This document shows, in pieces, positions 25,073-31,765 of a stretch of 64,000 nt of DNA. Both the position numbers and the translations under genes were made by a program. This DNA is from Shinella sp032095155 (lineage in GTDB: Bacteria > Pseudomonadota > Alphaproteobacteria > Rhizobiales > Rhizobiaceae): assembly GCF_049199905.1 (NCBI RefSeq), contig NZ_JBLZPK010000014.1, positions 1 to 64,000 on the forward strand. Reading direction: 5' to 3'. Below the pieces are notes generated by a model that was not told the DNA's origin, did no database searches, and saw only the letters and a list, made by a program, of their open reading frames with translations. Numbering within the stretch: position 1 is the first letter of the stretch; every line of letters starts with the position of its first letter.

Positions 25073-25585
25073 CTAAAACCCGCCCGGCCCATAGCCGATC
25101 GGCTCGTCGGCAACGAGCTGCCGGCGCAGGCCGACCGATTCCACATCGCGGTCGAGGCGTTCCGAATAATCGACCGAGAGCCAGTTCACCGAATAGCCGT
25201 GCTTCTGGAAGAAGCCGACGGCGGCCGTGTTGCGCGCATGGGTCTGGAGCCGCGCCGCCTCGAAGCCGGCGGCGAGGATTTCCGCTTCCATGGCGGCAAG
25301 GAGAGCGGCGCCAAGACCCTTCTTCTGCTGGGGCGGATCGACCCAGAGGTCGCTGATCTCGTCGTCCAGCGCCTCTCGCGAGGCCCATCCGGCCAGCACG
25401 CCTTCACTCTCGACGACGCTGACGCGCAGCCATTTCTCGGCGAGGAACTGCTGGAAGGCATTGCGGGCATGTTCGCTGCGCACCTGAAGATCGACGACAC
25501 CGACGACAGCCTGAGCCCAGGCTCTCACGCCGATTTCAACGAGCTCCGGAACGTCATCCCCACGGGCATTGCGAACGGTGATCAT
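25073..25585 (-). CDS. GNAT family N-acetyltransferase next to yjhX
   Basis: 170-residue GNAT. LWVDPPQQKKGLGAALLAAME (around 76-96) is motif A with its acetyl-CoA loop, and THARNTAAVGFFQKHGYS is motif B. The start at 25585 (MITVRNARGDDVPELVEIG) gives the normal N-terminal beta strand. It converges on yjhX with 33 bp between stop codons. E. coli pairs YjhX with the GNAT YjhQ, so a functional link is conceivable, but GNATs are very common and orientation differs. Confidence 0.85.
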   Translation of the reverse strand: MITVRNARGDDVPELVEIGVRAWAQAVVGVVDLQVRSEHARNAFQQFLAEKWLRVSVVESEGVLAGWASREALDDEISDLWVDPPQQKKGLGAALLAAMEAEILAAGFEAARLQTHARNTAAVGFFQKHGYSVNWLSVDYSERLDRDVESVGLRRQLVADEPIGYGPGGF

Positions 25586-25680
25586 GCATCGGCCCCTTTC
25601 GACACCATGAAAGCACTGCACACACGGCTTGGCGAGGGAGACGAAAGGCTATCCACGGAGATGATGAGGCGGAAAACGAA

Positions 25681-25705
25681 ACCGCCCGGCACATGGCCGG
25701 GCGGT
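25681..25705 (-). terminator. Terminator of the slipin gene
   Basis: On the minus strand ACCGCCCGGC-CATGT-GCCGGGCGGT is a perfect 10-bp stem followed by TTCGTTTTC, starting 3 nt after the slipin stop codon. Confidence 0.8.
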
Positions 25706-25708
25706 CCC

Positions 25709-26854
25709 TTACTTGTCGCGCAGCTGCACGAGGTCGTTCATCAGACCTGCCGTCCCGTTGTGGATGGTCAGGCGCTCGACCTTGCCGGCAATGGCTTCGA
25801 GCGCTTCCAGCTCCTTCAGCCGCAGCATGACCGGGTTTTCGGCCATCACCTTGGCCGTGTTGAGGAGCGAACGGGTGGCGTTCGTTTCCTCGCGGCGGCG
25901 GATGACATTGGCCTCGGCCTGCTTTTCGGCGGCAACCACCTGGTTCAGGATATCGCGCATCTCGCCCGGCAGGATCACGTCCTTGAGCTCGATAGCCGAA
26001 ACCTCGACCCCGATGGCAGCCATGTCGGCCCGCACCTTCTCGGCAGCTTCCGCATTGACCGTCACCTTGCGTTCCAGGATCTGGTCGAGCGTCAGCGTGC
26101 CGAGCGTCTGGCGGAAGGCGAACTGCAATGCCCGGTACAGGGCATCGGCAAAGTCCTTCACCTCCGACACCGCCTTGAGCGGATCGACGACGCGGTATTC
26201 GGCGGAAATGTTCACCCGGATCGTGACCTTGTCACGGGTGAGCAGTTCCTGACCGGTCACGTCGAGCGACTGGCGCTTCAGGTCCACGACACGCACCTGG
26301 ACCGTCTTGCCGACATTCCAGAAGGCATGAAGGCCCGGCTCCAGCATGCGCTGGTGCGTGCCGTCGACGAAGAGCAGACCGACCTGACCGTCATTGACGA
26401 GGAAGGCGGTGGTCAGCTCCGTGCGGCGTGCGCGCGTCAGCCGGCGCATCAGCTCCGGTTCGATGTCGAGCCGTTCCGTCAGGTCGACACGCGTCTCGGT
26501 CCACGGACCGGCAGCGTTCCAGACCACGAGCTTCTGGTTCGGCGCCAGCACGGTGTAGAGCTCGCCGTCGCGCTCGACGACCGAGATTTCCCGGGCGCTG
26601 GTGCGGATGACCGTCAGTTCACGCTTTGCGACCTCCGGCAGACCATCGAACAACGGCTTCTCGTAGGCCGACGCGAAAACCGGCCGGTTCATGTCGTGAC
26701 GCTCAAGCTCGAGCAGCCCGCGGCGGTTCGGCAGGCTGTGCTCACCCGCGCCGAAAATGCCGAGAACCGCGCCCTTGTAGAGGGCGAGCACCCGCTCGTT
26801 GGCCTTCACGAGGACGCGCTTGCGCCCAAAAATCAAATCGAGAAACATCGTCAT
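25709..26854 (-). CDS. Slipin family protein (SPFH/Band-7 domain)
   Basis: 381 residues. After an N-terminal amphipathic/hydrophobic start (MTMFLDLIFGRKRVLVKANE) comes an accessory beta domain (about 20-170). The SPFH/Band-7 domain (about 170-300: DGTHQRMLEPGLHAFWNVGKT, KRQSLDVTGQELLTRDKVTIRVN, RADMAAIGVEVSAIELKDVILP) follows, and then a charged alpha-helical region (MRDILNQVVAAEKQAEANVIRRREE) that should form a coiled coil. SPFH proteins assemble large rings or cages at membranes. ATG 26854 has GGAG 9 nt upstream. A tandem tRNA-like array lies about 380 bp upstream on the same strand. SPFH/Band-7 proteins in RNA-repair loci have been linked with a tRNA-like RNA, so this pair is notable even without a ligase. 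Confidence 0.88.
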   Translation of the reverse strand: MTMFLDLIFGRKRVLVKANERVLALYKGAVLGIFGAGEHSLPNRRGLLELERHDMNRPVFASAYEKPLFDGLPEVAKRELTVIRTSAREISVVERDGELYTVLAPNQKLVVWNAAGPWTETRVDLTERLDIEPELMRRLTRARRTELTTAFLVNDGQVGLLFVDGTHQRMLEPGLHAFWNVGKTVQVRVVDLKRQSLDVTGQELLTRDKVTIRVNISAEYRVVDPLKAVSEVKDFADALYRALQFAFRQTLGTLTLDQILERKVTVNAEAAEKVRADMAAIGVEVSAIELKDVILPGEMRDILNQVVAAEKQAEANVIRRREETNATRSLLNTAKVMAENPVMLRLKELEALEAIAGKVERLTIHNGTAGLMNDLVQLRDK

Positions 26855-27221
26855 TGGTCTTGCTCCTTCGGTCATACGCTACGTCATGAACCGATTGTCC
26901 TTTCGTTTACGGTTTCGTTGCATCAGCAGAGCACTTGCCTGCCGGTTTCCTTGGAACCCTCGATCGCCCGGGAAACCTGCGGGCGGGGTATGCGAATGCA
27001 ATGATCCGGAGACCGGTTGACGGCCATCGGCAGCGGGTTTCCGGGAGCGGACCGTGCAGCCTTGCGGCGGGCTCAAGAGCGTTGCTCCGTCGCTGGCCAT
27101 AAGGCGGCTTGATCGTCACCGGCAACCGGACCGCAAATGTCCGGCGTCGGGCTTTCCGAAGAGCGACCTTGCGACCCCACCCCGGTCTGCCGTCCGCAAT
27201 CCGGTCCCCGGACCGGATAGG
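26855..27221 (-). other. Non-coding stretch between tRNA-like array and slipin gene, with a strong hairpin
   Basis: No supported gene. At 27199-27218 there is a perfect palindrome, ATCCGGTCC-GG-GGACCGGAT on the minus strand. It follows directly on the tRNA-like array and could form the 3' end or a stable domain of a longer RNA; no T-tract follows. The rest is GC-rich, without clear repeats, and would be the leader if slipin is transcribed through the array. Confidence 0.45.
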
Positions 27222-27241
27222 AAACAGCTTGGAAGGCTGTT
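27222..27241 (-). ncRNA. Third anticodon-arm-like stem-loop of the tRNA-like array
   Basis: On the minus strand AACAGC-CTTCCAA-GCTGTT is a 6-bp stem with a 7-base loop. The loop is identical to the anticodon loop of the tRNA-Gly(TCC) at 901-974, including U33 and the purine at 37. No D or T arm surrounds it. It overlaps the last bases of the upstream tRNA-like unit. Confidence 0.45.
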
Positions 27242-27304
27242 GGAGAAGGATTTGAACCTTCGACTTCAGAACCAAAATCTGATGCTCTACCACTGAGCTA
27301 TCCA
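27237..27304 (-). ncRNA. Degenerate tRNA-like unit A (loop TTTTGGT, would read as Gln TTG)
   Basis: On the minus strand the D arm (GCTC-AGTGGTA-GAGC), anticodon arm (TCAGA-TTTTGGT-TCTGA), a 4-base variable region and T arm (GAAGG-TTCAAAT-CCTTC) are intact. The acceptor stem is not: only TGGA/TCCA pairs. The first three bases a complete acceptor would need are the CCA end of the preceding unit B, so the two units share sequence. The discriminator is followed by CCT, not CCA. It does not resemble ordinary bacterial tRNA-Gln. A specialised RNA or a pseudo-tRNA is more likely than a translation tRNA. Confidence 0.65.
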
Positions 27305-27379
27305 TGGAGCAGACAACGGGAATCGAACCCGCGACCTCCGGACGTCTCGTCCGGCGCTCTACCACTGAGCTAGGTCCGC
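27305..27379 (-). ncRNA. Degenerate tRNA-like unit B with abnormal anticodon arm
   Basis: 75-nt cloverleaf on the minus strand. It has an acceptor stem of six pairs (GCGGAC with GTCTGC, one mismatch at pair 7), a D arm GCTC-AGTGGTA-GAGC, a T arm GCGGG-TTCGATT-CCCGT and an encoded TCCA end. The anticodon arm is CCGGA-CGAGACG-TCCGG: position 33 is G where nearly all tRNAs have U. The loop edges can pair to make a 7-bp stem with an AGA triloop. That should block decoding while keeping the fold that tRNA-binding enzymes see. Confidence 0.65.
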
Positions 27380-27548
27380 AAACGGTCTTTCTGGTGCGGG
27401 CATCCGTACACGACGACGGCAGGGCCGCCTCGCGCGGGAGGAGCGGAAAACTCCATCCGTTGACATCCGCACCGGCTGAACGACCGGGAGGGCGCGTTTA
27501 TTCTCGTCGCTAGGAAGGTTCAAGCTGAAAACGGCACGCGCAAGCTTA

Positions 27549-27573
27549 CGCAACGGCATGTGTTGCCGTTGCG
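27549..27573. promoter_or_regulatory. Strong hairpin between gatA and the tRNA-like array
   Basis: CGCAACGGCA-TGTGT-TGCCGTTGCG, a perfect 10-bp stem with a 5-base loop, lies 43 bp beyond the gatA stop codon. It may terminate gatA, although no T-tract follows on the minus strand, or may be a protein-binding dyad upstream of the tRNA-like array. A weak minus-strand promoter (TTGAAC 27523-27518, 17-nt spacer, TAAACG 27500-27495) follows. Confidence 0.45.
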
Positions 27574-27615
27574 ACACAACTTTGCGGATAGGTGGCTATG
27601 AGGCGGAAGCGCCCC

Positions 27616-29097
27616 TTACCACCACTTGGCCGGCGTGAAACGGCCGGCGGCCTGCTCGATGACATGGGCCGTCTTGAAGAGGCTTTCCTCGTCGAACGGT
27701 TTGCCAATGAGCTGGAGGCTGAGCGGCAGGCCCTTGTGGTCGAGACCGGCGGGAACCGACAGGCCCGGCAGGCCGGCCATGTTGACGGTCACCGTGAAAA
27801 TGTCCTGCAGGTACATTTTCACCGGATCCGACGCGAGATCCTCGTCGGCGATGCCGAAGGCGGATGACGGGGTGGCCGGGGTCAGGATGGCATCGACGCC
27901 GGCATTGAAGGCGAGTTCGAAATCGCGCTTGATCAGCGTGCGGACCTTCTGGGCCTGCAGGTAATAGGCGTCGTAGTAGCCGGCCGACAGCACATAGGTA
28001 CCGATCATGATACGGCGCTTGACCTCGGTGCCGAAACCGGCGGCGCGGGTCTTCTCGTACATATCGACGATGTCCTTGCCGTCGACACGCAGGCCGTAGC
28101 GCACGCCGTCGTAGCGGGCGAGGTTCGACGACGCCTCGGCCGGGGCCACGATGTAATAGGCCGGCAGGGCGTATTTCGTGTGCGGCAGCGAGATGTCGAC
28201 GATCTCGGCACCGGCGTCCTTCAGCCAGGCGATACCTTGCTGCCAGAGCGCTTCGATCTCTTCCGGCATGCCATCGACGCGGTATTCGCGCGGAATGCCG
28301 ATGCGCATGCCTTTCAGCGACTGGCCAAGGGAGGCTTCGTAATCCGGAACGGCCAAATCGACCGAAGTCGTGTCCTTGGCATCGACGCTCGCCATCGACT
28401 TCAGCAGGATCGCGGCATCGCGCACGTCGCGGGCGATCGGGCCGGCCTGGTCGAGCGAGGAGGCGAAGGCGACGATGCCCCAGCGCGAGCAGCGGCCATA
28501 GGTCGGCTTGATGCCGACGGTGCCGGTGAAGGCGGCGGGCTGGCGGATCGAGCCGCCGGTATCGGTTGCGGTCGCACCGGCACAGAGGAAGGCGGCGACT
28601 GCCGCTGCCGAACCGCCCGAGGAACCGCCGGGCACGAGATCGGCGTTGGAACCCTGCGCGCGCCACGGGTTCTTGACGGCGCCGTAGTAGGACGACTCGT
28701 TGGAGGAGCCCATGGCGAACTCGTCCATGTTCAACTTGCCGAGCATGACCGCGCCGTCGTTCCAGAGGTTCTGGGTGACGGTCGATTCGTATTTCGGCTT
28801 GAAGCCGTCGAGAATGTGGCTGCAAGCCTGCGTGTGCACGCCTTCGGTGGCAAACAGGTCCTTGATGCCGAGCGGGATGCCCTCCAGCGCACCGGCCTTG
28901 CCATCGGCGATGCGGGCGTCGGAGGCCTTGGCCATCTCGCGCGCCTTTTCCGGCGTCACGGTAACATAGGCGTTGATTGCCGGATTGGCCGCTTCGATCG
29001 CAGAAAGATACGCGTCCGTCAGTTCGACGGCTTTGATCTCCTTGGCGGAGAGCTTTTCGCGGGCTTCGGCAATGGTGAGGCGAGTAAGGTCGGTCAT
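27616..29097 (-). CDS. gatA: Asp-tRNA(Asn)/Glu-tRNA(Gln) amidotransferase subunit A
   Basis: Amidase-signature subunit of GatCAB, releasing ammonia from glutamine for transfer to the activated tRNA-bound acid. 493 residues. The Ser-cisSer-Lys triad is visible: Lys in PLGIKDLF (around 77), cis-Ser in VPGGSSGGSAAAV (around 152) and the nucleophilic Ser in TDTGGSIRQPA (around 176). ATG 29097 gives MTDLTRLTIAEA. It follows gatC after 44 bp in one operon. Confidence 0.97.
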   Translation of the reverse strand: MTDLTRLTIAEAREKLSAKEIKAVELTDAYLSAIEAANPAINAYVTVTPEKAREMAKASDARIADGKAGALEGIPLGIKDLFATEGVHTQACSHILDGFKPKYESTVTQNLWNDGAVMLGKLNMDEFAMGSSNESSYYGAVKNPWRAQGSNADLVPGGSSGGSAAAVAAFLCAGATATDTGGSIRQPAAFTGTVGIKPTYGRCSRWGIVAFASSLDQAGPIARDVRDAAILLKSMASVDAKDTTSVDLAVPDYEASLGQSLKGMRIGIPREYRVDGMPEEIEALWQQGIAWLKDAGAEIVDISLPHTKYALPAYYIVAPAEASSNLARYDGVRYGLRVDGKDIVDMYEKTRAAGFGTEVKRRIMIGTYVLSAGYYDAYYLQAQKVRTLIKRDFELAFNAGVDAILTPATPSSAFGIADEDLASDPVKMYLQDIFTVTVNMAGLPGLSVPAGLDHKGLPLSLQLIGKPFDEESLFKTAHVIEQAAGRFTPAKWW

Positions 29098-29141
29098 GGA
29101 ACTACTTTCGGAAGCGGACGGCGCGGGCGGCAAAGGCGGAG

Positions 29142-29429
29142 TTATTCGACGACCTTCGGCACTTGGAAGAAGTTGCGATCGGTGGCCGGCGCATTGGCGA
29201 CGATGGCGTCGGCCTTGTTGCCGTCGTTGACGACGTCTTCGCGCTTGCGCATCGCCATGGGCGTGACCGAGGTCATCGGCTCGACGCCCTCGACGTTCAC
29301 TTCGGAAAGCTGCTCGACGAAGCCAAGGATACCGTTCAGTTCGCCGGTCATGCGGTTTGCCTCTTCCTCGCTGACAGCGATGCGGGCAAGGCGCGCGACG
29401 CGCTTCACGGTGGCAAGATCTACGGACAT
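29142..29429 (-). CDS. gatC: Asp-tRNA(Asn)/Glu-tRNA(Gln) amidotransferase subunit C
   Basis: 95-residue GatC, the small subunit that wraps around GatA and bridges it to GatB. The pattern VKRVARLARIAVSEEEANRM, LNGILGFVEQL and VEGVEPM is typical. First gene of the gatCA operon, directly behind a promoter. Confidence 0.95.
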   Translation of the reverse strand: MSVDLATVKRVARLARIAVSEEEANRMTGELNGILGFVEQLSEVNVEGVEPMTSVTPMAMRKREDVVNDGNKADAIVANAPATDRNFFQVPKVVE

Positions 29430-29459
29430 GGATGGTCTCCGATAGGAAATTTCTTACCC

Positions 29460-29488
29460 GCTATACTGACCAAGCCAAAAGGGCGCAA
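29460..29488 (-). promoter_or_regulatory. gatCA promoter
   Basis: On the minus strand TTGCGC (29488-29483), a 17-nt spacer and TATAGC (29465-29460) lie 30-60 bp before gatC. The -35 hexamer overlaps the foot of the terminator hairpin of the upstream gene. Confidence 0.5.
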
Positions 29489-29505
29489 CGGGGGAATGGC
29501 CCGTT
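29487..29505 (-). terminator. Terminator of the metal-dependent hydrolase gene
   Basis: On the minus strand AACGGG-CCATTCC-CCCGTT followed by GCGCCCTTTT, 30 nt after the stop codon of the gene at 29535-30239. Confidence 0.55.
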
Positions 29506-29534
29506 CCACGCCCCCTCGCCCGTTTTCCTGCCGC

Positions 29535-30239
29535 TTAACGCGTCACGAGATCGCCGACCTTCGGCACCTCGATCCTGGCTGCGGCACCCTCCATGGCCTG
29601 CACGAAGAGGTCCGCCGTCTGGTCGATAATGCCGAAGGAGCCGTAGTGGCAGGGAATGACCGTGTCGAACTTGAAGAAGCGCTGGCAAGCGAGCGCCGCG
29701 ACGGCACCGCCCATGGTGAAACGGTCGCCGATCGGCACGAGGCCGATTTCCGGCTGGTGCAGTTCTTGGATCAGCGCCATGTCGGAGAAGATATCGGTGT
29801 CGCCCATATGGTAGAGCGCCGGTTCGTCCTCGAAATGCAGCACGAGGCCGTTGGCACTGCCGAGCGAATGGGATGTGCCGTCCTCGGTGATCTGCGCGGA
29901 GGAATGCAGCGCATTGACGAAGGTCGTCGAAAAACCATCGAAATGCACGGTGCCGCCGGTATTGCCCATATCGATCTTCTCGACGCCCTTGGCGCCAAGC
30001 CAGGCAGCGAGGTCGGCATTGGCCAGCACCGTCGCGCCGGTCTCTTTCGCGATCTGGATCGTATCGCCGACATGGTCGCCATGGCCGTGGGTCAGCAGGA
30101 TATGGGTGAGGCCGGCGACGGCGTCCTTGCGGGTCGCATCGTCAAAGGCCGGATTGCCGGTGAAGAACGGGTCGATGAGGATCTTTGCCTTCGCCGTTTC
30201 GATGCGGAAGGCGGAATGGCCGAGCCAGGTGATTTTCAT
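29535..30239 (-). CDS. UPF0173-type metal-dependent hydrolase (metallo-beta-lactamase fold)
   Basis: 234 residues of the UlaG/UPF0173 group. The metal-binding signature THGHGDHVGD (around 50-59), an early WLGHSAF, a second histidine region (LYHMGDTDIF) and the terminal PCHYGSF are present. The substrate is not known. The gene is divergent from the PhnA-like gene. Confidence 0.9.
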   Translation of the reverse strand: MKITWLGHSAFRIETAKAKILIDPFFTGNPAFDDATRKDAVAGLTHILLTHGHGDHVGDTIQIAKETGATVLANADLAAWLGAKGVEKIDMGNTGGTVHFDGFSTTFVNALHSSAQITEDGTSHSLGSANGLVLHFEDEPALYHMGDTDIFSDMALIQELHQPEIGLVPIGDRFTMGGAVAALACQRFFKFDTVIPCHYGSFGIIDQTADLFVQAMEGAAARIEVPKVGDLVTR

Positions 30240-30350
30240 GATTGTTCTCCATTTGGGATTCGCGAGGCAATATAGTCTCGGTGAAGGCCGTTTCCATCCG
30301 TCGCGGGATCGTTATAAGCGTGGGCTTTATGAACTTGAGGGAATTCCGCC

Positions 30351-30647
30351 ATGAGCGACGACGATTACATCTATGACGAAGCGACCGGCGAATGGCGCCC
30401 GGCCTCCGAGATCGCTGCGGAAAAGGCCGCGAAGAGCGTGGTGCTCGATGCCGGCGGCAATGTGCTCGTCGATGGCGATTCGGTCGTGCTCATCAAGGAC
30501 CTGAAGGTGAAGGGTGCCGGACAGACTCTGAAGCAGGGCACGGTCATCAAGACGATCCGCCTCACCGACAATCCGGAAGAAATCGACTGCCGGCACGAGA
30601 CGATCCGCGGGCTGGTCCTGCGCACCGAGTTCGTCCGCAAGCGCTGA
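30351..30647 (+). CDS. PhnA-domain protein without the N-terminal zinc ribbon
   Basis: 98 residues. The C-terminal two thirds match the PhnA (YjdM) core: AGGNVLVDGDSVVLIKDLKVKG, KQGTVIKTIRLTD and the ending RTEFVRKR. The E. coli protein starts with a Cys4 zinc ribbon; here this is replaced by an acidic MSDDDYIYDEATGEWRPASE. Despite the old name, a role in phosphonate use is not established. ruvX begins 12 bp downstream, so the two are co-transcribed. Confidence 0.85.
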   Translation: MSDDDYIYDEATGEWRPASEIAAEKAAKSVVLDAGGNVLVDGDSVVLIKDLKVKGAGQTLKQGTVIKTIRLTDNPEEIDCRHETIRGLVLRTEFVRKR

Positions 30648-30659
30648 GAGAGGTTCGCC

Positions 30660-31145
30660 ATGGCGACGCTGACACTGGAAGACCTGGCGCCAAGCCTCCT
30701 GCCCGGCCAGCCGATCGCGGGCCTCGACTTGGGCACCAAGACGATCGGCCTTTCGGTCTCCGATCTCGGGCGGCGGCTGGCAACGCCTAGGCCGGTGCTG
30801 AAGCGGGTGAAGTTCACGCAGGATGCGGATTTGCTGCTGGCCTTCGCCGCAAAGGAGAAGGTCGTCGCCTTCGTCATCGGCCTGCCGGTCAACATGGATG
30901 GCAGTGCCGGTCCACGCGTTCAGGCGACGCGTGCCTTCGTGCGATCGATGGCGGATAAAACCGACATCCCCTTCGTCTTCTGGGACGAAAGGCTGTCGAC
31001 GGTCGCGGCGGAGCGCACGCTGATCGAGATGGATGTGTCGCGCAAGAAGCGGGCCGAGCGCATCGACTCGGCCGCCGCATCGTTCATTCTTCAGGGCGCG
31101 CTGGACAGGCTTTCGTCACTGGCCAGAACGGACGGCGAAGACTGA
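30660..31145 (+). CDS. ruvX: RuvX/YqgF family nuclease (pre-16S rRNA processing or Holliday junction resolvase)
   Basis: 161-residue RNase H-fold protein. GLDLGTKTIGLSVSD (around 21-35) carries the first catalytic Asp, FVIGLPVNMDGSAGPR the conserved loop, VFWDERLSTVAAE the second acidic site, and RIDSAAASFILQ the last Asp. E. coli YqgF is linked to 16S rRNA 5' maturation, while other work favours junction resolution. Its last 55 bp overlap the 3' end of a convergent membrane-protein gene. Confidence 0.92.
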   Translation: MATLTLEDLAPSLLPGQPIAGLDLGTKTIGLSVSDLGRRLATPRPVLKRVKFTQDADLLLAFAAKEKVVAFVIGLPVNMDGSAGPRVQATRAFVRSMADKTDIPFVFWDERLSTVAAERTLIEMDVSRKKRAERIDSAAASFILQGALDRLSSLARTDGED

Positions 31146-31417
31146 CGACGCGCCTGCCACCAGGCGGAGATCTGCTTGCGGCGGCGGAAGGCAAGGATGG
31201 CGAAGACAAGCAAGCTATCGACGATGATGGCGCGCAGCACTAGGAGCGGCAGGTCTTCCGGTGGAATGCCGAGGATATGGCCGTAGATCTGGAACACCAG
31301 ATCGTGCGTCTGGCGCGTCAGCATGAAGAAGCCGAAATTCATGTCGTAGTAGGAAAGCCCGTACCAGCTTCCCAGAAGCGCGATGGGGCCGGCCCACAGG
31401 ATCAGGAACCACTTCAT
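31091..31417 (-). CDS. Small conserved membrane protein (DUF6105-like)
   Basis: 108 residues. It has an N-terminal membrane segment (WFLILWAGPIALLGSWYGL) and a second one (LVLRAIIVDSLLVFAILAF), with a loop containing TRQTHDLVFQIYGHILGIPPE, and a basic tail after KQISAWW. I associate the pattern with a rhizobial family annotated as DUF6105, from memory. Function unknown. The 3' end overlaps ruvX on the opposite strand by 55 bp, and the start overlaps the stop of a small upstream gene (ATGA). Confidence 0.75.
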   Translation of the reverse strand: MKWFLILWAGPIALLGSWYGLSYYDMNFGFFMLTRQTHDLVFQIYGHILGIPPEDLPLLVLRAIIVDSLLVFAILAFRRRKQISAWWQARRQSSPSVLASDESLSSAP

Positions 31418-31572
31418 GCCGCCCTCCTCTTTTCTGCGAAGAGATCGGTGACGGCGAAGAGGACTTCACTCGCCGCGACACCCGCGACAAACACGAGCAG
31501 CGGGACGACGATATCCACCGTCACAAAGGAAAACAGGGTCGTCATGACCGAAATCCGGGCCGTACTGGCCAT
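31414..31572 (-). CDS. Small membrane protein, translationally coupled
   Basis: 52 residues from ATG 31572: MASTARISVM, a hydrophobic helix (FVTVDIVVPLLVFVAGVAASEVLF, shown as landmark near residues 16-39) and a charged end LFAEKRRAA. A second ATG nine codons in is an alternative start. Its TGA overlaps the ATG of the DUF6105-like gene, so the two form a coupled pair. Family not recognised. Confidence 0.6.
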   Translation of the reverse strand: MASTARISVMTTLFSFVTVDIVVPLLVFVAGVAASEVLFAVTDLFAEKRRAA

Positions 31573-31765
31573 GGCTTGTACTCACTCGCATGGTTAACAC
31601 CAGGTAAACGGCACCTTCGCCCGTTAACCCTGCTTTCGCAACGTAAACCATTCGGTAAGGTTAATTTCCACATGGGTGCCTTTCGGGGCGCCCGGCGGCC
31701 GGCCTCTTGCCACGGCGCACGGGGCATGGAATGAGCACATATCTCCCCTCGCCCGATCCGGTTCC

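Noticed and set aside
27237..27304. Calling unit A a normal tRNA-Gln(TTG)
   Set aside because: The acceptor stem has only four pairs, there is no CCA, and the body does not resemble bacterial tRNA-Gln.
31594..31608. TTAA-N7-TAAA, a near match to the CtrA site TTAA-N7-TTAA
   Set aside because: One mismatch in a short motif within AT-rich intergenic DNA; not enough to claim CtrA control.
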